From a virus, in IMG/VR virus record IMGVR_UViG_3300017613_001350, positions 1 to 26,550 of that record: a stretch of DNA of 26,550 nt; one strand, written 5' to 3'. The notes below the pieces were generated by a model that did no database searches, had not been told where the DNA came from, and saw only the letters and a list, made by a program, of their open reading frames with translations. Positions 6,221-13,664 of the stretch are shown in pieces. The position numbers and the translations under genes were made by a program. Each line of letters starts with the position of its first letter. Position 1 is the stretch's first letter.

Positions 6221-6589
6221 TTATTTCCCGTATAGCTTTACAAGTAATGTTCCAATTATTCCCAAACACGCCGCGAAAAAAGTACCGGCGGCAGCACATG
6301 TCCACGCAAAAATCTTGTCTTGCCGGACGACTAACACCTTCATTGCCTCGATTCTTGAGTTTCGCTCTGTCTCGATCCTATCTTTTAGGTTTCTATTTAC
6401 GCTTTCAATCTCATTTTTTATCGCGCTCATTTCCGCCCTTAACGTAGTCACGGCACTTTGAAGTCTTTCAATGGCATTCCAAAAAAGCTTTTTTTCTTGC
6501 TTGTAATCTCCTGCAATTTCTGAGTGTCGTTCATGTTCAGAACAAAAGCCGCATGGATTCCGGCCATCTGCGTTAAAATTTTCATTCAT
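6221..6589 (-). CDS. Coiled-coil protein with C-terminal membrane helix (lysis-associated?)
   Basis: 122 aa. The N-terminus has a CGFCSEH cysteine motif (residues 13-19), then a heptad-rich coiled coil (about 35-85: IERLQSAVTTLRAEMSAIKN onward) and one C-terminal membrane helix (about 94-117: FAWTCAAAGTFFAACLGIIG). This resembles XhlA-type haemolysin/holin accessory proteins and other phage membrane anchors near lysis genes. The stop abuts the tRNA-like sequence. Role inferred from architecture and position. Confidence 0.6.
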   Translation of the reverse strand: MNENFNADGRNPCGFCSEHERHSEIAGDYKQEKKLFWNAIERLQSAVTTLRAEMSAIKNEIESVNRNLKDRIETERNSRIEAMKVLVVRQDKIFAWTCAAAGTFFAACLGIIGTLLVKLYGK

Positions 6590-6593
6590 AGTA

Positions 6594-6944
6594 TCATCGT
6601 TTCATGTTCTCAAGCTGTGCTTTCATGCTCGCAACTTCCGCCTGCATCGCGTAAAAATGACTATGTTTTTGAGATAGTTCATCTTCTAAGTGTTTGCATT
6701 TTTCCGTCAATGTTGCTGTAGATCCGGCAAGCTGTGTCTTCATTTCAAGATTATTTTTTGCAAGCTCATTAAAAGCGTTTTCGATCGCCTCAACACGTCT
6801 CGAAGTCTCACCGTTATTATTTTGTAAAAATTCCTCAATTTTACTTGGCTTTTTAAGATATTCAAAAACAAATTTAAATATTAATACAATACCACCACCA
6901 AGAAAAGCCATAAGCATAGCGGTAGTGAGTTTATCAGTTGTCAT
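6594..6944 (-). CDS. N-anchored coiled-coil protein (inner-membrane spanin-like?)
   Basis: 116 aa. One N-terminal membrane helix (about 8-30: TAMLMAFLGGGIVLIFKFVF) is followed by a long polar coiled-coil region to the C-terminus (AIENAFNELAKNNLEMKTQL, then KCKHLEDELSQKHSH). This is the layout of an inner-membrane spanin, which spans the periplasm to help disrupt the outer membrane. It lies five bases upstream of the coiled-coil/membrane gene at 6221. No partner o-spanin is identified; the early lipoprotein at 4311 is on the other operon. Confidence 0.55.
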   Translation of the reverse strand: MTTDKLTTAMLMAFLGGGIVLIFKFVFEYLKKPSKIEEFLQNNNGETSRRVEAIENAFNELAKNNLEMKTQLAGSTATLTEKCKHLEDELSQKHSHFYAMQAEVASMKAQLENMKR

Positions 6945-7045
6945 CCGTCCCGCTTTCCTGGCAAGATTTATGTCAACTTTTATTTTTTGCCAAATTTTAC
7001 ATATAGTTTACCCTGAAATTTTTAAAAAAGTGGTCTCTCGTCGCT

Positions 7046-7321
7046 CTATGGGGCTTGTCGTTGTGGTGCCTTTGTTTTAGCGGATCTCTTGGCTCCTGGG
7101 ATAGCTATCCCAACAATCCCACCCACGACCATACCGCACAATTGAATAAAATCCGAAAACACATCTTTTGCAAGATTAATATCAAATTTAACCGTTACAC
7201 ACGCACACGCGCCCGCGAGGAAAACTATACAGACCAAGGCACACACGATAACAGAAGTTTGACGCGGCTTAAAATCGTCAACCACGTCAAGCATTTTCTT
7301 TTTTGTATTTATATTTGTCAT
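7046..7321 (-). CDS. Holin candidate with two membrane helices
   Basis: 91 aa with two hydrophobic helices (residues about 22-43, VIVCALVCIVFLAGACACV, and 58-76, IQLCGMVVGGIVGIAIPG) and a basic, Ala/Lys-rich tail (KRSAKTKAPQRQAP). Size, two helices, charged C-terminus and position after the tail-fibre genes fit a class II holin. Holins form lesions in the inner membrane at a set time. The Shine-Dalgarno is weak. About 100 bases without a gene separate it from the next gene at 6944. Confidence 0.65.
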   Translation of the reverse strand: MTNINTKKKMLDVVDDFKPRQTSVIVCALVCIVFLAGACACVTVKFDINLAKDVFSDFIQLCGMVVGGIVGIAIPGAKRSAKTKAPQRQAP

Positions 7322-7333
7322 ATTTATTTTGCT

Positions 7334-7801
7334 TTACTCTAAAAAGAAAGGGGCCTGTTTTCTTTCAATCGTTCCTATTGCCTTTAAGATTTCATTTAAG
7401 GCTGTCTTTGTGTTTACATCTTCAACATTGGCCGCTGCTGTTTTGGCCGGAAGTAGCTGATCCGTGATCCATTTTTTAACCTGTGCCAAGCTCCGATTTT
7501 GAATGCCCGATTCCTTTTTATCATCATCAAATTCTTTGTTGCGTCTTTTTCTCGCTTCGTATTTTGTCTTTTTTTCCTGCTCTTTTTGTGTAATCGTCCA
7601 TTTCCGTGTTTGTTTATTAAATTTGTGGAAATTATCAGGACGAACAGGATCGGGGATAACCCCGGCTTCAGGGTCAACCAGCTCCCCAATTTTCCCATCC
7701 CAAGGGGTAACCGCCTCAACACAAAATTTTCCCGGCCCCGGTGTAATAGCGCCTCTCGTTCTATTTAATACCCTTTTATTATTATGTATTATAAATTCCA
7801 T
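7334..7801 (-). CDS. Tail-fibre accessory/assembly-type protein
   Basis: 155 aa from ATG 7801, with AAGGAG five bases before it; an in-frame GTG at 7807 is too close to that site. The N-terminal part (residues about 1-70) mixes beta-type and proline-rich segments ending in FNKQTRKWTITQKEQEKKTK, then a charged helix, and a C-terminal helical region (AQVKKWITDQLLPAKTAAA). It lies directly downstream of the glycine-rich fibre gene, where phages encode fibre chaperones. No specific family is certain. Confidence 0.5.
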   Translation of the reverse strand: MEFIIHNNKRVLNRTRGAITPGPGKFCVEAVTPWDGKIGELVDPEAGVIPDPVRPDNFHKFNKQTRKWTITQKEQEKKTKYEARKRRNKEFDDDKKESGIQNRSLAQVKKWITDQLLPAKTAAANVEDVNTKTALNEILKAIGTIERKQAPFFLE

Positions 7802-7813
7802 CTCCACTCCTTT

Positions 7814-8956
7814 TTATACACCTAAAAATTCAGTAATTATACATACACCAGCCGTCCCTGCTGCCCCCGCTGCCGCCGATTCACTAAAATCATTTGAAAA
7901 ACCAGCCGCGCCAGCACCATACCCAGTCCCAGCATTTGCATTGTTTAATCTTGCTTTTCCGCCCGTTCCTAATTGAGACGACCCACCGTTTGAATGCGAG
8001 TATCGTAATGCAGAAGACCACCCACCACACCCCGATACAGTCCCCGACCCTTCGCCAACCCTATCAATATCGCCGCCAGAGCCTACACCGCCATCCGCAC
8101 CGCTGTTTTCGTAAAAGGTCGCCGTTGCCGCGAAAGAATCACCGCCAATTCCACCTGAAGCCGTCAAGCCTTTAAATGTGGTTGTTCCTCCGTCGCCGCC
8201 ATCATTCAAGCCAGAACTTCCCGCCGCACCCGCCGCGCCAATAACATATGCCTCCGATGCCGACAAATCAGCGTTTGCATATACTTTCATCGTATGCCCG
8301 CCGCCGCCACCACCAAAAGAATAAGATATTTGATTGGAAGAAGTTGAGGGACAACCGCCGCTTCCACCACCACCCCCACAAATTTCAACAATAGCAAAAA
8401 TTAAATTTGCCGGCTTTGCGTAATTCCCAGAAGTGGTTTTTTCCTCTATATTCAAAATTATTTTTGTAGGGATCAGGAAAAATCTTGCCGCAGAGCTTTT
8501 ATACATTATTTTTGTCATTAAGCCCGCTTGAATTTCGCCGCCGACCAGCGCAGAACTGTCTGAAAGTGTTATCGCAACAGAACCAATTCCGTTAATATTT
8601 GCAGTCGATGCAGTCGTATTTGTCACGCTCGGAATAAAGTCAAGCGTAAATCCGTCATAATAAGCCGGGACTGCCTCTTTAGCCGACACAGGATTTAAGA
8701 CATAGGAATTAGCAACACCCGTGTCAATGTGATACGCCGCACCACCTGCCCCATAAATCGCCATAGCTCTTGCAAGTTGAACATTATTAGTAAAAACACC
8801 AGAAGCGTCAAGCGTTTGACCAGAACTTTCCACCGAATTAACAAGTTCTTGTTGTTTGATGTTTTGGTCATTCGCTTCTATTCTTGTACCAGGCGTCACG
8901 CCGGCTCTATCAACATAAGCGTTAGCAACACTATCTAAAGCATTTGTTTTAAACAT
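7814..8956 (-). CDS. Tail fibre with glycine-rich receptor-binding region
   Basis: 380 aa; ATG 8956 follows AAGGAG. The N-terminal half (1-190) should attach to the baseplate and form the shaft. From about residue 194 the chain is extremely Gly/Ala/Ser-rich with runs such as CGGGGGSGGCP, FGGGGGGHTMKVYAN and GGDGGTTTFKG, ending in ITEFLGV. Glycine-rich fibre tips of this type fold as polyglycine-II bundles and bind host surface receptors (known for T4-type gp38 adhesins and related tips). The region directly determines host range. Its DNA is correspondingly rich in CCGCC-type repeats. Confidence 0.82.
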   Translation of the reverse strand: MFKTNALDSVANAYVDRAGVTPGTRIEANDQNIKQQELVNSVESSGQTLDASGVFTNNVQLARAMAIYGAGGAAYHIDTGVANSYVLNPVSAKEAVPAYYDGFTLDFIPSVTNTTASTANINGIGSVAITLSDSSALVGGEIQAGLMTKIMYKSSAARFFLIPTKIILNIEEKTTSGNYAKPANLIFAIVEICGGGGGSGGCPSTSSNQISYSFGGGGGGHTMKVYANADLSASEAYVIGAAGAAGSSGLNDGGDGGTTTFKGLTASGGIGGDSFAATATFYENSGADGGVGSGGDIDRVGEGSGTVSGCGGWSSALRYSHSNGGSSQLGTGGKARLNNANAGTGYGAGAAGFSNDFSESAAAGAAGTAGVCIITEFLGV

Positions 8957-8973
8957 TTGTTAAATCTCCTTTT

Positions 8974-9633
8974 TTAATCGCATACCGAAAGACCACATTC
9001 CGCAATTCCGCACACGTTGTCGCTACTGTCTATAGCGTAGATGGGCGTTAAATGCGCCGGGGCTAACTTTTGTAATAAATCTTTTAATCGTAGTAATTCG
9101 CTATCATTCGCCACTTCGCCCAGAACACCATAAAAAAACATCCAAGTTGTGTCATAAACAACCCTACTATCCATACATTCCGAATTTCCGCACTCCGAAA
9201 TGCCACATTCAGACAAATAAAATCCATCTGCTATGCACTCCGCAGTTCCACACTCAGCCCCGCCGCACTCATTTGTTACTGAATCACCCTCGTCAATTTC
9301 TTGTATAACAATATCCGTAAAACCTGCTTTAATAACTCTATCTTGCAAGTATGTTATGTCTTGCCTACCTAGAGCCACGAACCATCCAAGCGTTTCCGCT
9401 TGCTGTTCCATTATAGATTTTTGATCATTGAACCGTATTCCGTAAAGCTGATACCATTCTTCCTGTGTATCCGTCGCCGTTCCAGGATTCGCCTCTCTTA
9501 CTATCGCCTCCATAAAGCCTTGCAGCCGTTTCGGTTCTTCAGATAAAGCCTCAAGAAACAATTTCAAATCATCTCTGACTTTTCCAGCCCATGCCAAACC
9601 GGTTGGAAATAATTTTGCAAGATCTATAATCAT
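8974..9633 (-). CDS. Baseplate protein, Mu gp48 / DUF2313 family, with Cys triads
   Basis: 219 aa. The N-terminal half has the family layout: LAKLFPTGLAW at 5-15, a helix LKLFLEALSEEPKRLQGF, NPGTATDTQEEWYQLYGI at 49-66, and C-terminal LKDLLQKLAPAHLTPIYAI. Such proteins lie next to gpJ-type wedges at the baseplate rim. The middle and end carry nine cysteines in three exact CxxxxCxxxxC triads (123/128/133, 143/148/153, 208/213/218), mostly as ECG. It overlaps the upstream gp47-like gene by four bases (ATGA). Confidence 0.85.
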   Translation of the reverse strand: MIIDLAKLFPTGLAWAGKVRDDLKLFLEALSEEPKRLQGFMEAIVREANPGTATDTQEEWYQLYGIRFNDQKSIMEQQAETLGWFVALGRQDITYLQDRVIKAGFTDIVIQEIDEGDSVTNECGGAECGTAECIADGFYLSECGISECGNSECMDSRVVYDTTWMFFYGVLGEVANDSELLRLKDLLQKLAPAHLTPIYAIDSSDNVCGIAECGLSVCD

Positions 9634-10745
9634 GTTATCGTGCCCAGTTTCGCAAGTTCGTTATATTCTAAAGTGTAATCCTCAATCGTTCCCGCGCCAG
9701 CGTCTATAGTTAAAGTCACAGACTGCGCGCCAGAATCAATGTAAATCGCCTCGACACCCGCCCTTGAAATTACGTTTTTAGGGTCTAATGTGTCTATAAA
9801 TTGTTCCGGCTCTCGTTCAAGTAAATATGTTGCAATGTTTTCTGCAAAACGTTCCCTGATCTCGGTTGTATCCGGCTCTAAATTCGTAACTGTTACATTA
9901 AAAGTAACTTCTGTCATTGCTAAAACGTATATTCTCACAACCTGTAGGGGAGCGCGAGAAGGATCATTTATATACGCTAAAACTTCGTCAAGTTTTGCCT
10001 GGGATGGAATACGTGTAACAGAATCATCATCTTGCAAAGGAAAAACCCAGACATACCCAGGAGTAAGGTCTAAAATCTCCCTATGTCCCCATGCAAATGT
10101 GCGAGTTATTCCCTCCACCTCATTGCCCCACAAAATATAGTCAGACAAGGAACCGCCCTGGGGTGGCCTTTGCTCCCGCTCTTGGATTCGCGGCCTATAC
10201 GCGTCAATCGTTTCAGCCTCTTCACCTTCCGTAACCGTTGCCGATATCGTCGCCTGATTATCAAGATCCGCGATAGGCTCTAATATCGTTATTATAGAAT
10301 CGTTTACAAGGTTTCCAGTATCGCCAAGCGTCAAACAATTTACAGTTGCCGTAATACTGCCACCCGTAATTATTTGTGTCGCCGCGTCAAGGCTGTATAG
10401 TAGCCCGTTTGAGTTGCCTCTGAACTGCTTCCCCTGATCTATTAGTGTACCATTCACACCCGTAAAAGTAGCCGTCAACACTGCCGCTTGCGCTGTCTTC
10501 TTTGCAATTCCGTATTGCTCGCCCTTTAGACTTAAACTATCTTCATCTTGCGTAATTGTAAAAATTTGTTTCACGCCCCATTGAAAAATTTTATATAAAA
10601 TCGTAAAGGCACCGGCTACAGACAATGCAAGCACTACATTAAAAGCTTTGGGCAATAATGGTGTCGTTTGATTTAGTTTTGTCTCGATATCGTTTATAAT
10701 ACGGTTATATATTTCTTCAGTTGTCGGAATATCAGGTAATGGCAT
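9630..10745 (-). CDS. Baseplate J-like wedge protein (Mu gp47)
   Basis: 371 aa. Family signs are the N-terminal IPTTEEIYNRIINDIETKLN, EDSLSLKGEQYGIAKKTAQAA at about 87-107, GEEAETIDAYRPRIQEREQRPPQGG at about 184-208, and LSDYILWGNEVEGI, VWVFP. J-like proteins build the wedges that link the central hub to fibres. AGAGGAAAAT gives a ribosome site. It is followed, with overlap, by the gp48-like gene as in Mu-type tails. Confidence 0.92.
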   Translation of the reverse strand: MPLPDIPTTEEIYNRIINDIETKLNQTTPLLPKAFNVVLALSVAGAFTILYKIFQWGVKQIFTITQDEDSLSLKGEQYGIAKKTAQAAVLTATFTGVNGTLIDQGKQFRGNSNGLLYSLDAATQIITGGSITATVNCLTLGDTGNLVNDSIITILEPIADLDNQATISATVTEGEEAETIDAYRPRIQEREQRPPQGGSLSDYILWGNEVEGITRTFAWGHREILDLTPGYVWVFPLQDDDSVTRIPSQAKLDEVLAYINDPSRAPLQVVRIYVLAMTEVTFNVTVTNLEPDTTEIRERFAENIATYLLEREPEQFIDTLDPKNVISRAGVEAIYIDSGAQSVTLTIDAGAGTIEDYTLEYNELAKLGTIT

Positions 10746-10753
10746 ATTTTCCT

Positions 10754-11203
10754 CTATCTTATATTAGCTAAAACAGGTTTCAAGAAGCCCGCTTCCCAAT
10801 TCAATTCATATCGTAATTGCAGTTTTTCTCCGTCCTGCTTCGTAATTAAAATATTATAATAAACTGTATCCAATTCCGGCCAAGTTGCAACTATTTCTAT
10901 CTCATTTGCAAGATTTTTAAGCATCCATTGTAAGGCATCTTTTCCAGCCTCTTCGATATCTCGCAAATATGCAGTTGTAACCGCTTTTGGCCTAACTTTT
11001 ATCTCAAAGTCCGATCCGATTTGCTTGTCAATTTCGTTAAAAAGCGCATTTCCCCACCATCCTTTTTTTGTAAATAGTGAGATAGTAACAGCATTTTCAA
11101 GACCGCCAGCATCCATGGCCGGTTGACCTCCAATATATTGGATATTTCCACCGTCCGCGCCCAGGATTAAAGCTATATCGCCTTCAAATTGGTCTAAATT
11201 CAT
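10754..11203 (-). CDS. Mu gp46-like baseplate protein
   Basis: 149 aa from ATG 11203, which overlaps the upstream stop (ATGA) and has GGGAG before it; the longer reading from 11221 is less likely. The pattern (DQFEGDIALIL, ENAVTISLFTKKGWWGNALF, then AGKDALQWMLKNLANEIEI) is that of the GP46 family, placed between the spike and the J-like wedge in Mu-type baseplates. The GWWGN segment is diagnostic. It is probably the gp25/gpW-like wedge subunit. Confidence 0.88.
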   Translation of the reverse strand: MNLDQFEGDIALILGADGGNIQYIGGQPAMDAGGLENAVTISLFTKKGWWGNALFNEIDKQIGSDFEIKVRPKAVTTAYLRDIEEAGKDALQWMLKNLANEIEIVATWPELDTVYYNILITKQDGEKLQLRYELNWEAGFLKPVLANIR

Positions 11204-12645
11204 GTTTTTAGCTCCCACCATGTCCCGATATAATCCGGCGGATACTTGTCTAAATTGCCCGAAGAAAGACTTTTATAAACATCAAGCCCGACCGAAACAT
11301 ACACATTTATAGGATATGTGTTTGCATCGTCATGTTCCCCAGGCTTCCACCATTCAGAATTATAAGCCGGTGTATTACCAGTGTTTTCAGGCCACAAGCT
11401 CTTATAAATTGTATCATCTGTGTATAATACATAATCATTTTTGTCATACGTATCTAAACTGCTATAATCTTTTTTCGTCCACTCGGACGGGCTGCTAGCT
11501 GGGGTGTTTCCTAAATTGTTAGATACATCTGACTTATAAATATCGCCAGATGAATCATAGCAATGGTCGCCCTCACTATATTTATTCAAAACCTCATAAA
11601 GCTTTGGAACCGGAACCGCTATCATGTAGGTTGTGCGGCTTTCAACATCTCCGTTTTCATCTTCTGTTTGTTCGTGCACATGGCCCTCTACATCAACGCC
11701 ATTTACCGTTACCGTTTCGGTCGCATTTATTTTAGAACCTCCAATTTCGCCACCCGCTATCGCTCCGTTTGCAGTCAAAATGCCGCTCACTGTCAACGCG
11801 CCTATAATGTTTGTTGCGCCTGTTATTGTTGTTGCGCCTGTTATTGTCGTCGCCCCCGTTACACCAACAGCCGGAGCCGACACATTCGCGCTTGTGCTTG
11901 CTGTTACATTTGCAACCGGACTTGTCACATCTACACCCACCGCGCTATTAACAGCCACCGCTCCAGCATTTGTAGCAGAGATTTCAGAATTATCATTTTC
12001 TAAAGAAATATCTCCGGTTTTATCCAGGGTGGCAGTCGCTTTGCTATTATTTATAGTTACATCGCCATCATTTGTGGCAGAAATAGACGCAGAATCATTA
12101 TCAATTAAAATGTTGCCGGTTTTTTCCAGGAAAACATCTGCTTTCCCGTTTCTAATTCTTATATCACCAGCATTTTCAAGCGTTACAAAACAAGCGTCAT
12201 TATTAACCGATATAGCACCAGAATTATTCAGAACAACAAAAACCTTGTCATTATCTAAATAAACGTCCCCACCAGCCTCTATTAAGAACCTTACAATATC
12301 ATTGTCTGTTAAAATATCACCGTTTTGTTTCAGAAAAGTTTCAGCTTTTACCGTGTCGCCTTCTGCATTTGTGCTATATAGCCTACGTTCGCCAGCTATC
12401 GCAACCGGTGTAATCTTTTGATTATGATAGGCAATTGCTATCAAATAGCCCTTGCCCCTGCCTAATTTTACGTCAAAGGTTTTACAGCCTTCCGGCAAGG
12501 CAAAATCTTCATTCGCGGGCCCAAAAACCTGCAAAGTTCTCTGATCTCCTGCAAATTCTTCCACGCTTGTGAATTGTGCTTGCTTTTCAGCTTCGCCAGT
12601 TAAGCCACTTATAAAAGCCTTAATATTTTTTCCTATTACGCCCAT
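11200..12645 (-). CDS. Baseplate spike (Mu gp45-like) with repeat helix and sugar-binding-like tail
   Basis: 481 aa, far longer than Mu gp45 (about 200). Residues 1-100 are an OB-type spike base (LPEGCKTFDVKLGRGKGYLI). Residues 101-235 hold eight copies of a 17-residue repeat with Gly at 109, 126, 143, 160, 177, 194, 211 and 228. Residues 263-286 have a hexapeptide TGATTI repeat. VNGVDVEGHVHEQ at 314-326 includes HVH (322-324), as in the metal-binding tip of gpV/gp45 spikes. After this tip, where the family normally stops, come three repeats (about 349-481) of a Y..YKS....G.TP..W type resembling CBM5/12 carbohydrate-binding modules. Neighbours are gp44- and gp46-like genes, confirming the baseplate role. 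Confidence 0.85.
   Translation of the reverse strand: MGVIGKNIKAFISGLTGEAEKQAQFTSVEEFAGDQRTLQVFGPANEDFALPEGCKTFDVKLGRGKGYLIAIAYHNQKITPVAIAGERRLYSTNAEGDTVKAETFLKQNGDILTDNDIVRFLIEAGGDVYLDNDKVFVVLNNSGAISVNNDACFVTLENAGDIRIRNGKADVFLEKTGNILIDNDSASISATNDGDVTINNSKATATLDKTGDISLENDNSEISATNAGAVAVNSAVGVDVTSPVANVTASTSANVSAPAVGVTGATTITGATTITGATNIIGALTVSGILTANGAIAGGEIGGSKINATETVTVNGVDVEGHVHEQTEDENGDVESRTTYMIAVPVPKLYEVLNKYSEGDHCYDSSGDIYKSDVSNNLGNTPASSPSEWTKKDYSSLDTYDKNDYVLYTDDTIYKSLWPENTGNTPAYNSEWWKPGEHDDANTYPINVYVSVGLDVYKSLSSGNLDKYPPDYIGTWWELKT
11941..12345 (-). repeat. 51-base coding repeat in spike gene (8 units)
   Basis: Eight units of exactly 17 codons, each with the pattern G-(D/N/A)-(I/V)-x-(I/V/L)-x-N-(D/N), occupy spike residues 101-235 with no insertions. 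A 34-residue super-period is also visible: EKTGNILIDNDSASISATND and DKTGDISLENDNSEISATNA are near copies two units apart. The regular Gly/Asp/Asn turns are typical of a beta-helix shaft. Confidence 0.85.
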
Positions 12646-13664
12646 TATAAATCCGTTGGGATCTCCCCAGTGTACGCTTCCGGTATAGTCAACTCAAAAT
12701 CAACTGTTTTTTGAGTATCGCCGCCGTTAAATCGAACCGATTTTATTAATAATGTTTTAGGCTCGTAAATCATCAAGGAAGGGGCCTTCAGCGTTATCAA
12801 TTCGTTTTCTGCCCATAGTTGGCCATCGGGCCGCGTCCAGCTTTCAAAGCCCAGGGGAATGCTAAAAGATGCCGCCATATCTGCACCAATCGCCCACTTA
12901 ACCGCGTCTTCGATGTTGCCTTGATTTGTGTCGTTTGCTTGTATTGCCGTCGTTCTCACAACATTTATATTGCTGTCTTCAAGCTTTGCGTAATTATCCG
13001 TTTTGCCGTATTCTTGCCCGTATCCCTCGTAAGATGAGAACCTGACAGTACTATCATATTCCGCATCGGATAAAATCAAGCCTTGTTGCCCCTCCACCAG
13101 TTCCGCGACTGGGGAGCCGGTTGTTTTTGCCTTTCTAAAAAGCAGTTTTCCTCCAGGCGTTTGACTCATTAATAGCTTCCGTTGTCGTGCTAAATTTTGC
13201 AAAAAGTCGAACTTGTTTGACATTGGAGAATCGGGCGCGGCTTGCTCAAATATTGCACCCGCTCCATCGGGAAATTCAGTTTCAAGGCTGTGTGGTAAGA
13301 CAACAATATCAGCTATTTCTTGCAATGTTGCCTGTTTAAATTCCTTTTGTTCCTCTTTTGTAAAAGTACAATCGACAATAACGCCAGTTTTGCTTCTACC
13401 TTGAATTGTAACAATTTTAGTTGTATCCGTTAAAGCCGGAACGATATTCTCAACGACACCTGTAATTTTTAACTCGTCATTTATCGACAACTCAAAACCT
13501 TGATATTGAAAAGGCTTGAATATATCTCTATATTCCTGTGTTTCAGGGAAAAAAGGACAGGATAAAGAAAAGCCCGCGCCGACCTGATCTATTGAAAGCA
13601 GGACGGATTCATTAAAAAATTGCTCTATTTGCTGGCCGTCTATTATTATTGTTACGTTATTCAT
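12645..13664 (-). CDS. Baseplate hub protein, Mu gp44/gpP-like
   Basis: 339 aa from ATG 13664 (MNNVTIIIDGQQIEQF); a longer in-frame reading to 13706 lies mostly inside the upstream gene. The opening strand, IVTIQGRSKTGVIVDCTF, ATLQEIADIVV and LLFRKA match the gp44/gpD-type hub fold shared with gp27. The hub connects the tube to the spike. It lies immediately before the spike gene (stop and start share one base) and overlaps the gpN-like gene by eight bases. Confidence 0.85.
   Translation of the reverse strand: MNNVTIIIDGQQIEQFFNESVLLSIDQVGAGFSLSCPFFPETQEYRDIFKPFQYQGFELSINDELKITGVVENIVPALTDTTKIVTIQGRSKTGVIVDCTFTKEEQKEFKQATLQEIADIVVLPHSLETEFPDGAGAIFEQAAPDSPMSNKFDFLQNLARQRKLLMSQTPGGKLLFRKAKTTGSPVAELVEGQQGLILSDAEYDSTVRFSSYEGYGQEYGKTDNYAKLEDSNINVVRTTAIQANDTNQGNIEDAVKWAIGADMAASFSIPLGFESWTRPDGQLWAENELITLKAPSLMIYEPKTLLIKSVRFNGGDTQKTVDFELTIPEAYTGEIPTDL

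Noticed and set aside
6141-6225. Attachment site at the tRNA-like sequence
   Set aside because: Phage late genes lie on both sides without a break and no integrase is nearby, so it does not mark a prophage boundary.
6141-6305. N-terminal extension of the secreted protein to 6305
   Set aside because: It would place a normal signal peptide 55 residues into the protein and translate through the tRNA-like element and part of the neighbouring gene.
6945-7045. Promoter from TTGACA on the minus strand near 6978-6973
   Set aside because: No -10-like hexamer at 16-18 bases downstream; the match is probably chance in AT-rich DNA.
11203-12345. CRISPR-like or tandem non-coding repeats
   Set aside because: The periodicity is in codons of one open reading frame (51 and 18 bases) and there are no unique spacers.
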